A stretch of DNA of 39,150 nucleotides from Maribacter sp. 4G9 (GTDB lineage Bacteria > Bacteroidota > Bacteroidia > Flavobacteriales > Flavobacteriaceae), in NCBI RefSeq assembly GCF_002742265.1, contig NZ_MDGL01000190.1, positions 1 to 39,150 on the forward strand, in the 5' to 3' direction. The notes beneath the pieces were generated by a model. It was not told the origin of the DNA. It saw nothing but the letters and a program-made list of their open reading frames with translations, and did not search any database. Positions 17,771-26,849 of the stretch are shown here, one piece after another (position 1 is the first letter of the stretch; each line of letters starts with the position of its first letter). Made by a program: the position numbers and the translations under genes.

Positions 17771-19570
17771 TTATGCTATTTTGTTACGCTTTCGGTCGTT
17801 TTCCGTAAGGTAGATCTTCCTCAGCCTTAGATGCTTTGGGGTAACCTCAACGTACTCGTCCTTTTGAATGTATTCCAAAGCTTCCTCCAAAGAGAATTTA
17901 ATGGCCGGTACTATCCTGGCCTTATCATCGGCACCTGAAGAACGCACGTTTGAGAGTTTCTTGGTCTTGGTAATATTTACCGTCATATCTTCCCCACGTG
18001 AGTTTTCACCAATAACCTGTCCTTCATAGATATCCTCACCCGGATCCACAAAAAATTTACCACGTTCCTGTAATTTATCAATGGAATATGGAATGGCCTT
18101 GCCCGTTTCCATAGAAACCAAGGAGCCATTTTGACGTTGGGGAATATCGCCTTTCATGGGTTGGTATTCCAAAAATCGGTGTGCCATGATCGCTTCTCCT
18201 GCCGTTGCCGTAAGCAATTGATTTCTTAGTCCGATGATTCCCCTGGACGGGATTTGAAACTCACAGATCATTCGGTCGCCTTTCGCCTCCATACTGGTCA
18301 TTTCGCCTTTTCGGATAGAAACCATTTCCACTGCCCTTCCAGAAACTTCCTCTGGCAAATCTATGGTCAAATGCTCAATTGGCTCACATTTTACCCCATC
18401 AATTTCCTTTATGATTACCTGAGGTTGACCTATTTGTAGCTCGTAGCCTTCCCTTCTCATGGTCTCGATCAAAACCGATAAGTGAAGTACACCACGACCA
18501 AAGACTAAAAATTTATCGGCACTATCGGTCTCGTTTACCCTAAGTGCCAAGTTTTTCTCCAATTCACGCTCCAAACGTTCCTTGATATGTCTGGATGTTA
18601 CAAACTTACCATCCTTTCCAAAAAACGGGCTATCGTTAATGGTGAACAACATACTCATAGTAGGCTCATCAATAGCGATGGTCTTCATTCCTTCCGGATT
18701 CTCAAAATCGGCTACGGTATCCCCTATTTCAAAACCTTCAACACCCACCAAGGCGCAAATATCGCCCGCTTCAACGGAAGTGACCTTTTTGCGGCCCAAA
18801 CCTTCAAAGGTAAAAAGCTCCTTTATTCTGGACTTTACTATGTTACCATTTCTTTTGACCAAAGAAATGGGTTGGCCTTCGCTTAGAGTACCACGCTGTA
18901 ATCTACCTATAGCGATTCTTCCTGTAAACGAAGAGAAATCCAAGGACGTAATCAACATCTGGGTATTTCCTTCCTTGGGTTCGAACAAAGGAATATGTTC
19001 GATGACCATATCCAATAAAGGTTCTATATTGTCCGTTTGTTGCTTCCAATCATCGCTCATCCAATTGTGCTTGGCCGAACCGTAAACGGTAGGGAAATCC
19101 AACTGCCATTCCTCCGCTCCCAATTCGTACATCAAATCAAAGACTTTTTCATGTACCTCTTCCGGTGTACAGTTTTCCTTATCCACCTTATTGATGACCA
19201 CACATGGCTTTAGACCAAGATTTATGGCCTTTTGAAGTACAAAGCGGGTCTGTGGCATGGGACCCTCGAAAGCATCTACCAATAACAATACACCATCGGC
19301 CATATTCAATACCCGTTCTACCTCCCCACCAAAATCCGCGTGACCCGGAGTATCGATAATATTTATTTTAGTATCCTTGTAAACCACAGAAACGTTTTTG
19401 GAAGTAATCGTAATACCTCGTTCGCGTTCCAAATCGTTATTATCCAGGATCAAATCCCCGGTATTTTCGTTTTCACGGAACAAACTGCAGTGATACATGA
19501 TTTTGTCTACCAAAGTGGTTTTACCGTGGTCAACGTGTGCGATGATCGCAATATTTTTTGTATTGGACAT
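17771..19570 (-). CDS. typA: ribosome-associated translational GTPase TypA/BipA
   Basis: A 599-residue protein of the expected length for TypA/BipA. G1 is AHVDHGKT (11-18), G2 lies in ERERGITI, G3 is DTPGHADF and G4 is NKVD. After the G domain come domain II ([17 protein letters not shown]), an EF-G domain III-like region, domain V and the family-specific C-terminal domain ([20 protein letters not shown]). It binds the 70S ribosome and supports 50S assembly under cold or stress. It is monocistronic with its own consensus-like promoter and strong terminator. Confidence 0.96.
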   Translation of the reverse strand: MSNTKNIAIIAHVDHGKTTLVDKIMYHCSLFRENENTGDLILDNNDLERERGITITSKNVSVVYKDTKINIIDTPGHADFGGEVERVLNMADGVLLLVDAFEGPMPQTRFVLQKAINLGLKPCVVINKVDKENCTPEEVHEKVFDLMYELGAEEWQLDFPTVYGSAKHNWMSDDWKQQTDNIEPLLDMVIEHIPLFEPKEGNTQMLITSLDFSSFTGRIAIGRLQRGTLSEGQPISLVKRNGNIVKSRIKELFTFEGLGRKKVTSVEAGDICALVGVEGFEIGDTVADFENPEGMKTIAIDEPTMSMLFTINDSPFFGKDGKFVTSRHIKERLERELEKNLALRVNETDSADKFLVFGRGVLHLSVLIETMRREGYELQIGQPQVIIKEIDGVKCEPIEHLTIDLPEEVSGRAVEMVSIRKGEMTSMEAKGDRMICEFQIPSRGIIGLRNQLLTATAGEAIMAHRFLEYQPMKGDIPQRQNGSLVSMETGKAIPYSIDKLQERGKFFVDPGEDIYEGQVIGENSRGEDMTVNITKTKKLSNVRSSGADDKARIVPAIKFSLEEALEYIQKDEYVEVTPKHLRLRKIYLTENDRKRNKIA

Positions 19571-19590
19571 AAGGCCTTATTTTAAGCGCG

Positions 19591-19624
19591 CAAAGATAGT
19601 CTTAATTTCCTTAGATCCAGCCAA
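19591..19624 (-). promoter_or_regulatory. predicted promoter of typA
   Basis: On the minus strand TTG (19624-19622) is followed after 23 bases by TATCTTTG (19598-19591), a perfect match to the Bacteroidota -7 element TAnnTTTG. It lies 21 bases upstream of the ATG. Confidence 0.5.
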
Positions 19625-19673
19625 ACAAATGTTATTTTTATCTTATTGATTTTGAAGGCTTCAACTTTATATA

Positions 19674-22073
19674 CTAACTCCCAATCCTATCTTTTTCATC
19701 CTCTAATCCGGTCTTCCTATTTCGAGCTTTTTTAATCTCATTACGACCAAAATCATAGGCTATGCTAAAAGCTACCTGCCTACTATCACTACCGCCACTA
19801 CCATCAATAAATAAGTCCCCAAATTGTGTAGTTCCACGCCAGGGAACCGTATACAGAATATCATTAAAGGCCAATCTTGCCGTGAGTTTATCGTTAAAAT
19901 ATCTTTTTTGGAAAGCCACGTTTAAAGAGCCCAAGGCACGGGTCCGGTACGTACCGCCCCAAACACTAGGCGAACTGTACCATCCGGAAACTTCCAACGT
20001 ATAATCTTTGGGCAGATTAAAAGTGTTCTGGGCATAAAGACTTAATGTCTCTTGTTTTACGGGCAGGAACTCCGGGCTGTTGGCCTTGTAGTTGCTCACG
20101 TAGGCATTCAAGCTAAAATAAAGGTTCCACCACTCTTTTAGTTGTTTGGGATATGAGATCCCAAAATTTACGATTTCCTGATCGGCAACGTTTCTGGTCG
20201 TGAGAAAGTTGCGACTATCTCCTTCCGCTACGGTCACCTGGGCAAAAAAGTCCGAAACGTAACTATAGCTTAAAGAGGTCGTTAAACGATATTTATAGGT
20301 ATACGCTAACTTAACATTATCCGTATACTGTGGCTGTAGAAAAGGATTTCCTTTGCTGAATGAAAGTTCATCAATTACATATTCGAAAGGATTTAAGGAT
20401 TGATAGTTAGGCCGTTGTATACGCTTGCTATAGATAAGTGCGAATTGATTTTTTTGGTTCAGTTGATAGGTCAATCCCCCGGAAGGGAAGAAATTGGTAT
20501 AATTGCGCTCCACCCTACTATCCTCATTTTGTTGATTGCTTACCAGATACCCGTCTGAAATCGTATTCTCTGCCCGCAGCCCCATCTGCAGGTTCCATTT
20601 TTCCCATTTATAATTATAATTGATGTAGGCGGCATTTATTTTTTCAGTGTAATCGAATTGGTTGCTTTGCATGGTGTTCAAAACAAATGCTCCGTTTATC
20701 CGATTGAAAAAATCAAAAGTGTTATCCGTATTTACATAGGAAAACTTAAAACCCAAACCTAATTTTCCTTTAAACAAATCCTGCTCATAATCTGCCTTGA
20801 ACGTGATAATGCCAATGTCAATAGGCGTATTTTGGCTTGTTGCATTCTCCCGAATGATTTGCGTTTCATCCCCATTAAAATAAACGTTGGGCTGTAGTGC
20901 CGTACGTTCACTATTGTAAGTCCCATAGTCAAAATCCAAATTCAGTGTACGGCCAAGCGTATCCGCATATTTATAGTTCAAATTGGCGTTGATATTATAA
21001 GAGGTATTGGAGGTGCTATTATTGGAAACCAATACACTGTCATTTTCAATGTTTTCCACTGGCCGAATGGGTGTTCGGGAATTGTTATTTCCAAATCCAT
21101 TGTTGAAATTTCCATTAAAAATAGCCCCTACCATACTCTTTTCGGTTGCATAAAAATCATAACCTATTTTAATGTTATTGCTATTTTGATCATAAATACT
21201 GTTCGTACGGGCATTAAACTGTGTTCCGGATTGGGTTCTAAATAGATTTAAAAAATTACTACTTTTTCCAAATCTATTGCTGTAGGCCCCATAAAGGTTT
21301 CCTCTTTTTCCTCTCGAATTAAAATTGATACTTGAGTTGTATCGGGCAAAATCCCCAACAGTAATTCCAGTAGTCAAGGAACCGTTGGTCCCTAAACTTT
21401 TATCTTTTTTGAGCTTTATATTGATGATACCTGCATTACCCGCCGCATCGTATTTGGAGGAAGGTTGCGTGATAATTTCTATCGCCTCAATATCTGTGTA
21501 TTGAAGGCTTTCAAAAAAGTTGGTTAAATCCTGACCTTGTAAAACCGAAGGCCTGTTGTCAATAAAAATCTGCACCCCAGCTTTGCCTTCCACAATGATA
21601 CCACCATTATTGTCCACGACTATGCCCGGTGCCTTCCTTAATAATTCAAAAGCACTGGTTCCTGTCGCATTGATGGTGTTCTCCACGTTGAAAACGGTTT
21701 TATCGGCCAATACCTGTACCATAGGTTTTTCGGCAACAACCGTAACCTCGTCTAAATTTTCCGTAGCTGCTTTCAAAGTAATGACGCCTAACTCCATAGA
21801 AGCATCATTAAGTACGATTCTCTTATTATAATCAGCAAAACCAATATTGGAAATGTTGAGAATGTACGTTCCATTGGATGCACTCTTGATTTCGAAAAGA
21901 CCCTGCTCATTTGTAATAACGGCCTTTACCAGGCTTGAATCTTGCAGTTGATTTAAAGTAACCGCCGCATAGGGAACAACATCTTGCTCCTGTGAAAGTA
22001 CTTTTCCAGAAATGGATTGTGCATGTGCAAATCCAAAAGTTGCTAATAGAATAAGAGTGAAAAAAAATCGCAT
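19674..22073 (-). CDS. TonB-dependent receptor, outer-membrane beta-barrel family
   Basis: A 799-residue protein when started at the ATG at 22073, where a signal peptide begins (MRFFFTLILLATFGFAHAQ); the frame is open to 22178 but the extra 35 residues would bury it. Residues 20-100 are a carboxypeptidase-regulatory-like domain (SISGKVLSQEQDVVPYAAVT). A TonB-box-like ENLDEVTVVAEKP precedes a plug with LLRKAPGIVVDNNGGI and IDNRPSVLQGQ. The remaining about 550 residues are a barrel of the OMP_b-brl_3 kind, N- and Y-rich, ending YDFGRNEIKKAR with a charged tail. Such receptors import small ligands or act in signalling. It is divergent from the secreted protein/LytS/LytTR cluster. Confidence 0.88.
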   Translation of the reverse strand: MRFFFTLILLATFGFAHAQSISGKVLSQEQDVVPYAAVTLNQLQDSSLVKAVITNEQGLFEIKSASNGTYILNISNIGFADYNKRIVLNDASMELGVITLKAATENLDEVTVVAEKPMVQVLADKTVFNVENTINATGTSAFELLRKAPGIVVDNNGGIIVEGKAGVQIFIDNRPSVLQGQDLTNFFESLQYTDIEAIEIITQPSSKYDAAGNAGIINIKLKKDKSLGTNGSLTTGITVGDFARYNSSINFNSRGKRGNLYGAYSNRFGKSSNFLNLFRTQSGTQFNARTNSIYDQNSNNIKIGYDFYATEKSMVGAIFNGNFNNGFGNNNSRTPIRPVENIENDSVLVSNNSTSNTSYNINANLNYKYADTLGRTLNLDFDYGTYNSERTALQPNVYFNGDETQIIRENATSQNTPIDIGIITFKADYEQDLFKGKLGLGFKFSYVNTDNTFDFFNRINGAFVLNTMQSNQFDYTEKINAAYINYNYKWEKWNLQMGLRAENTISDGYLVSNQQNEDSRVERNYTNFFPSGGLTYQLNQKNQFALIYSKRIQRPNYQSLNPFEYVIDELSFSKGNPFLQPQYTDNVKLAYTYKYRLTTSLSYSYVSDFFAQVTVAEGDSRNFLTTRNVADQEIVNFGISYPKQLKEWWNLYFSLNAYVSNYKANSPEFLPVKQETLSLYAQNTFNLPKDYTLEVSGWYSSPSVWGGTYRTRALGSLNVAFQKRYFNDKLTARLAFNDILYTVPWRGTTQFGDLFIDGSGGSDSRQVAFSIAYDFGRNEIKKARNRKTGLEDEKDRIGS

Positions 22074-22214
22074 GATTGTTCGTTTTTTGATTTGATTCCA
22101 AAATTCATGCTTTGATTCCCTCAGTGAAAGTAAAAACTGATGAATAGGCCCATGTAGCGTTAAATAGTCCTTGGGCAATTCACCTGCGTATAGGACAACT
22201 CGTCTGAAAGTCCT

Positions 22215-22244
22215 TTGTAGAATGATACTACAGCTCTACTTTTA
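22215..22244 (+). promoter_or_regulatory. predicted promoter of the secreted protein/LytS operon
   Basis: TTG (22215-22217), exactly 19 bases, then TACTTTTA (22237-22244), one mismatch from TAnnTTTG. It lies 22 bases before the ATG at 22267. Confidence 0.45.
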
Positions 22245-22266
22245 GCTTATAACAAAAATTGAAACT

Positions 22267-22857
22267 ATGAAAATTGTAACCATACTATTAACCCTCTTGC
22301 TCAGTCAATTTATGACAGGGCAGGATTACTTTGCGGTTGTGGTCAAAAATGAGAACACCACGTACAATTATCCTGAAAGTGTTGAATTCACGTTGATAGA
22401 TGAAAGCGGTAGCCAACAAATTTTAGGAAAAGATGCGGCCTTGACCCTAGAAGGCAATTATACTCTATCCATAAAAACCCCTTGGAAATCAGCCCCGGAA
22501 ATCATTAAAAGCGATGGTGGAAAACTGGAAATTTTCATATTGCCCATGGAGCGCCGCAACTGGACACAAAATTTTGAAAACGGTTCTCAAACTGTTTGGC
22601 ACAATAAACATGAAAAGAAGCCCGGATTGGAGCGAAAAGAAATCATGCTTTCGAAGGCAAATCCAAAAAGTTATAATCTTCTAGCAGTTTTCAACAACGG
22701 GTTAGTATTCAAATATGAGGATGGAGTGGTAAGGGCTTGGCTAAATAGTAAAGAAATTGAGGTTACAAATCATTATCTTGTACAAACACCGGAAGGTCTT
22801 CTAAAAGCCAGTTTTGACCCAGTAGATGGTGAGTTTTGGTATGTTTTCGATATCTAA
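22267..22857 (+). CDS. exported protein of unknown function ahead of a LytS kinase
   Basis: A 196-residue protein with a signal peptide (MKIVTILLTLLLSQFMTGQ). The mature part is beta-rich: YPESVEFTLIDESGSQQ, then ALTLEGNYTLSIKTPWKSAPEII and LEIFILPMERRNW. A second half has several short strands and aromatic residues (KYEDGVVRAWLN, EGLLKASFDPVDGEFWYVFD). I recognise no family. It is followed after 19 bases by the LytS-type kinase start, so the two are in one operon. An accessory or sensed periplasmic protein for that kinase is a reasonable inference. Confidence 0.75.
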   Translation: MKIVTILLTLLLSQFMTGQDYFAVVVKNENTTYNYPESVEFTLIDESGSQQILGKDAALTLEGNYTLSIKTPWKSAPEIIKSDGGKLEIFILPMERRNWTQNFENGSQTVWHNKHEKKPGLERKEIMLSKANPKSYNLLAVFNNGLVFKYEDGVVRAWLNSKEIEVTNHYLVQTPEGLLKASFDPVDGEFWYVFDI

Positions 22858-22876
22858 TGAATCAGATAAATCAAAA

Positions 22877-23947
22877 ATGAACGAGAAAAATACGACTACA
22901 TTTTATAATATTAAAGGAAAGGAAATATTGGCGATTTTTCTTTTCTATTTCTTTTTTGCATGGTTATACCGTATTGTCCTATGGTACAATGGCATGTGGT
23001 ATAAAGAGGAGGGAATTTGGGGATGGACCAATTTAAGGGGATTTTGGTTTGGCTCAGGACAACAATATACTTTTCTCCTACTTGCGTCTGTTATCATCTG
23101 GTTCTTTGGATATTATCTATTACGTAATAAATCCAGAAAATGGCAAATTTTGACCGTTATCCTTTTGCTGCCTATTATGACTTTTTTGTCAAGAGAAATT
23201 AGATATATGATCGTTGATGCCATGGGGATGAATCGGCTACAAGGTTCGGGTGCTATTTGGGATTGGTATATTCCATTATTATTTCTGTTTATTCAATTTG
23301 GTTGTTTTTTCGCCTATCGTTATTTCAGGGAGAACGAACGAAAAATAAAATTGGAAGGAGAGTTAAGGCAAGCAGCTTTAAAAAGTGAACTTGCTGCCAT
23401 AAAAGCTCAATTGAACCCACACTTTCTTTACAATGTATTTAATACCATAAATGCCTCGCTACCTCCTGAGAACGAAAAGACAAGGAATATGGTGGCACAA
23501 TTGAGCGATTTGTTCCGGTACCAGTTGCAAGCATCGCAATCAGAATTGGTTTCCTTAAAAGAGGAACTGGAATTTGTAAAAAAATATCTAGAGCTTGAAA
23601 AAGCCAGGTTCGAAGATCGATTACGAATTGATATCAATGTACCCGAAAATCTTTTGGATGAAATGGTGCCACCTATGCTTTTACAACCTTTAGTAGAAAA
23701 CTCGGTTAAACATGGTCTATCCAGTTTGTTGGATGGCGGAACCATATCGATCAACATAAAAAAAATCGATGGCAAATTAATGTTCGAGATTTGCGATACA
23801 GGGGTTGGAATAAAGGAAAAGAAAGCAGTATTTGATAAAGGTATCGGGCTTACCAATACCCGGTTACGTCTTCAGAAAATGTATAATTCCCAATTGGAAC
23901 TTCTTGACAATCAACCACAGGGTCTAAAAATTAGATTTTCTTTATAA
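22877..23947 (+). CDS. LytS-type sensor histidine kinase
   Basis: A 356-residue membrane protein when started at the ATG at 22877 (MNEKNTTTFY). Four hydrophobic segments are visible: ILAIFLFYFFFAWLYRIVL, FLLLASVIIWFFGYYLL, WQILTVILLLPIMTFL and WYIPLLFLFIQFGCFF. A coiled linker leads to the His_kinase/LytS motif AQLNPHFLYNVFNTI, with the phospho-accepting histidine. The HATPase part has LLQPLVENSVKHGL and CDTGVGIKEK. There is no periplasmic sensor domain of size, so sensing is through the membrane segments or a partner. The LytTR regulator follows 87 bases downstream. Confidence 0.9.
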   Translation: MNEKNTTTFYNIKGKEILAIFLFYFFFAWLYRIVLWYNGMWYKEEGIWGWTNLRGFWFGSGQQYTFLLLASVIIWFFGYYLLRNKSRKWQILTVILLLPIMTFLSREIRYMIVDAMGMNRLQGSGAIWDWYIPLLFLFIQFGCFFAYRYFRENERKIKLEGELRQAALKSELAAIKAQLNPHFLYNVFNTINASLPPENEKTRNMVAQLSDLFRYQLQASQSELVSLKEELEFVKKYLELEKARFEDRLRIDINVPENLLDEMVPPMLLQPLVENSVKHGLSSLLDGGTISINIKKIDGKLMFEICDTGVGIKEKKAVFDKGIGLTNTRLRLQKMYNSQLELLDNQPQGLKIRFSL

Positions 23948-24034
23948 AATCAGGTAACTAAAAAAGATACAATGTTCTAGAAGAGATAATGACAAATTAC
24001 ATCTGTCCGATAAAGAACAATTAACAATAAGCAG

Positions 24035-24757
24035 ATGAAAAAAGTATTGATTGCGGATGACGAAAAAGCGGGACGCCAATTGATTAAGGAATATTTACAA
24101 GACTTTCCAGATTTGATACTGATTGCGGAGGTTAATAATGGTGTAGATGCGGTAAGGGAAATTAATGAGTTTCGACCGGATTTGGTCTCTCTGGACATTC
24201 AAATGCCTGGATTTACTGGTTTTGAAGTGCTTACGCGTCTAGAAGAAATTCCAACTATTATTTTTTCGACCGCCTATGATAAATATGCCCTACAGGCTTT
24301 TGAAGTTCATGCCATAGATTATCTGCTAAAACCTTATACCAAAGAGCGTTTCAAAAAAGCAATTGAAAAACTGAATCAGACCACGGAAAAAGTGGGTTCG
24401 CTCACCCAATCTTTGTTAATGGATAAAACAGAATATCCAGAAAGGGTATTGGTTGAAAAAAAGGATAAACTTATTACTATAGCCGTAGGCGATATTATCT
24501 GGATTGAAGCGTTCGGCGACTATTCAAAATTGCACACGGCTTTGGATATATTGGTAAGTAATTATGGAATTTCAGCTTTGGAGGAAAAATTGAATCCAAA
24601 ATCTTTTCTTCGGGTACATAGATCTTCACTCATAAACCTAAACAAAGTAAAAGAATTGCATAAATATGGTAAATCCTACGATATCACCATGGAAAACAAT
24701 GAAATAGTGAGGGTCAGTAGAGGTTATTTGGAAGCTATCAAAAAAATAATGCTTTAA
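24035..24757 (+). CDS. LytTR family response regulator
   Basis: A 240-residue regulator. The receiver domain (1-120) has acidic residues D8 and D9, the phospho-acceptor Asp54 in SLDIQMPGFTG, and the lysine in YLLKPYT. The C-terminal LytTR DNA-binding domain (about 138-240) has IIWIEAFGDYSKLHT and FLRVHRSSLINLNKVKEL. LytTR proteins bind paired direct repeats upstream of target promoters. It is paired with the LytS kinase. The stop codon shares TTAA with the convergent gene for a small outer-membrane protein. Confidence 0.92.
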   Translation: MKKVLIADDEKAGRQLIKEYLQDFPDLILIAEVNNGVDAVREINEFRPDLVSLDIQMPGFTGFEVLTRLEEIPTIIFSTAYDKYALQAFEVHAIDYLLKPYTKERFKKAIEKLNQTTEKVGSLTQSLLMDKTEYPERVLVEKKDKLITIAVGDIIWIEAFGDYSKLHTALDILVSNYGISALEEKLNPKSFLRVHRSSLINLNKVKELHKYGKSYDITMENNEIVRVSRGYLEAIKKIML

Positions 24758-25335
24758 TCAAAAGTCGGCTTTCCGGATTTACGTTTGGTAGCCACCCAGC
24801 CAAAAGTAAAGCCAATTAAGGGTCCGTATCCACTTTGTATACCATCACCACGATAATAACCTGCTCCCAATTCTGCATTGAAATTAAATCCTTTTTGAAA
24901 GGTTCGCTGTATACCGTATACCATTCCATAAAAACCAACATTAAAATCATCTGGCCCAATGATATTGGTTGTTAATCTTGCTTGCGAAAAAAAGATGGCT
25001 TGTGCGGCAGCGATGTAATTTCCAGAATTTCCTGATACATTTTTATCCTTATTTATTCTTCTTTGAAAATTATGATAGTACCTATATCTGTTATTCAAGG
25101 CCAACCCAAATACATAACCAGGTTCATAAGCAGCCATACCTAAACCTAAGGAAGTAGAAATACTTTGATTTCTAAACAATCCTAATTCATAACTGATTCC
25201 TGGACTAAACAAATCAAACTTAAATTGATGACGCTCCAGATTTACGATTCCAAAACCTTTTTCGGTTATCCCCTCACGCTGGGCAAAGGAAGCGATAGCG
25301 GTAAAAAGAAATAAGATTAAGATTGATTTTCTCAT
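24754..25335 (-). CDS. small outer-membrane beta-barrel-like protein of unknown function
   Basis: A 193-residue protein when started at the ATG at 25335, which opens a signal peptide (MRKSILILFLFTAIASFAQ); an upstream in-frame ATG at 25374 adds 13 residues before it. The mature part has alternating amphipathic strands (FGIVNLERHQFKFDLFSPGI, LGLGMAAYEPGYVFGLAL, NVGFYGMVYGIQRTF, FNAELGAGYYRG, GPLIGFTFGWVA), as in small 8-stranded barrels. I recognise no named family. It converges on the LytTR gene and lies 78 bases from divergent kdsA. Confidence 0.7.
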   Translation of the reverse strand: MRKSILILFLFTAIASFAQREGITEKGFGIVNLERHQFKFDLFSPGISYELGLFRNQSISTSLGLGMAAYEPGYVFGLALNNRYRYYHNFQRRINKDKNVSGNSGNYIAAAQAIFFSQARLTTNIIGPDDFNVGFYGMVYGIQRTFQKGFNFNAELGAGYYRGDGIQSGYGPLIGFTFGWVATKRKSGKPTFD

Positions 25336-25413
25336 GATGCTTTTGGTCAATGTTGCGACTAAAAATAAAAACAATACTATTGAATAATACTATCTTTATG
25401 AAAAATTTATTAG

Positions 25414-26232
25414 ATGGATTTGACCAAGATTACCCAAATAAAACATACTGATAGTAATAACTTTTTTTTGCTTTCGGGCCCATGTGCCATTGAAGGCGAG
25501 GATATGGCGTTGCGAATTGCGGAACACATCGTGTCGCTTTCAGAGCAATTGAAAATACCCTATGTTTTCAAGGGAAGTTTTAAAAAAGCAAATCGAAGTC
25601 GGTTAGACTCATTCACGGGGATTGGGGATGAAAAAGCCTTGAAAATCCTTAGGAAAGTTTCCGAAACCTTTAAGATTCCCACAATCACCGATATCCATAC
25701 AGAACAGGACGCTGCCATGGCTGCGGAATATGTGGATGTTTTGCAAATTCCCGCCTTTTTGGCGAGGCAGACCGATTTGGTCGTAGCAGCAGCGGAAACC
25801 GGAAAGACAGTAAATATAAAAAAGGGGCAATTCATGAGCCCTGAAAGTATGAAGCATGCCGTAAACAAGGTCACAGAAACGGGCAACGAACAAGCCATCA
25901 TTACCGATCGTGGTACCATGTTTGGCTATCAGGATATGATCGTGGACTTTAGGGGCGTCCCTACCATGAGGCAATATGCGCCTGTTGTATTGGACGTTAC
26001 CCATTCGCTTCAACAGCCCAATCAATCTTCTGGTGTTACGGGCGGCAGGCCGGCTTTAATAGGCACCATGGCACGTGCAGGAATCGCGGCAGGGGTTGAC
26101 GGACTTTTTATTGAAACACACTTTGATACCGCAAATGCCAAAAGTGACGGTGCCAATATGTTGGACCTTAAATTAATGAAAAAGTTGTTGACGGATTTGG
26201 TGGCTTTACGAAAAGTGGTAAACACCTTTTAG
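25414..26232 (+). CDS. kdsA: 3-deoxy-8-phosphooctulonate (Kdo-8-P) synthase
   Basis: A 272-residue cytosolic enzyme of normal length. It condenses phosphoenolpyruvate with arabinose-5-phosphate to Kdo-8-phosphate, the first committed step to the Kdo of LPS. Family motifs are FFLLSGPCAIEG, the GSFKKANRSR phosphate/PEP-binding segment, TDIHTEQDAA, IKKGQFMSP, TDRGTMFGY, DVTHSLQQP and FIETHFD. Its TAG stop overlaps the stop of the convergent DUF1801 gene. No other Kdo genes are adjacent. Confidence 0.96.
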   Translation: MDLTKITQIKHTDSNNFFLLSGPCAIEGEDMALRIAEHIVSLSEQLKIPYVFKGSFKKANRSRLDSFTGIGDEKALKILRKVSETFKIPTITDIHTEQDAAMAAEYVDVLQIPAFLARQTDLVVAAAETGKTVNIKKGQFMSPESMKHAVNKVTETGNEQAIITDRGTMFGYQDMIVDFRGVPTMRQYAPVVLDVTHSLQQPNQSSGVTGGRPALIGTMARAGIAAGVDGLFIETHFDTANAKSDGANMLDLKLMKKLLTDLVALRKVVNTF

Positions 26233-26609
26233 TTCAAATCCTCCCTTTTATAAAAGCCTTTACTTTTAAGGGTTTCGGCTTCCAGTAGCACTTCCGCCAA
26301 AAGGGTGTCATCGATTTCTTCCAAGGTCGAATATCGAAGGGATTTGACCACCTTTCTTTTTTCGGAAACCATTTTGTCCAAATTTTTTGTAAGGTGGGCC
26401 GAGTTCCAAAAACCAACATCCACAAACCCTTTTTTAAGGGACACGTTCAAATAGCAAATAGGGGATTTATCGATATAAAAACAAGGAATGCGCCATTTAT
26501 ACTTCATTGAAACATTAGGTATGGCATTTTCTATAACAGTTTTAACATGTAATAAAATGCTGCGAAATGGCTCAGGCTGGTTTAGAATATAGTTTTCGGC
26601 CGGGTTCAT
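26229..26609 (-). CDS. DUF1801 domain protein
   Basis: A 126-residue cytosolic protein of the DUF1801/YdhG-like fold: LHVKTVIENAIPNVSMKYKW, then RIPCFYIDKSPICYLNVSLKKGFVDVGFW and a helical C-terminus with LRYSTLEEIDDTLL. The family resembles frataxin-like alpha/beta sandwiches and has no agreed function. It ends on the same bases as kdsA, on the opposite strand. Confidence 0.82.
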   Translation of the reverse strand: MNPAENYILNQPEPFRSILLHVKTVIENAIPNVSMKYKWRIPCFYIDKSPICYLNVSLKKGFVDVGFWNSAHLTKNLDKMVSEKRKVVKSLRYSTLEEIDDTLLAEVLLEAETLKSKGFYKREDLN

Positions 26610-26849
26610 ACCTTAGTAAATTTTGGAATTTACGATTTCTTTTTTAAGGAAAGTAACTCTGTCAAGTCGTAAGACTTAGAATTTATTTAGTTAACAAGAA
26701 TTATACTACAATTTTTTAATTATTGAAAAATTTCTACAGCGGTTTGACAATCTAAATCTCATCATAGACTAGTACTTTGGCTATATTCACAACAATTATT
26801 TAAATCCAACTTCTAATTTATTGATTTTTATAATCTTACTAAAAGTGAA

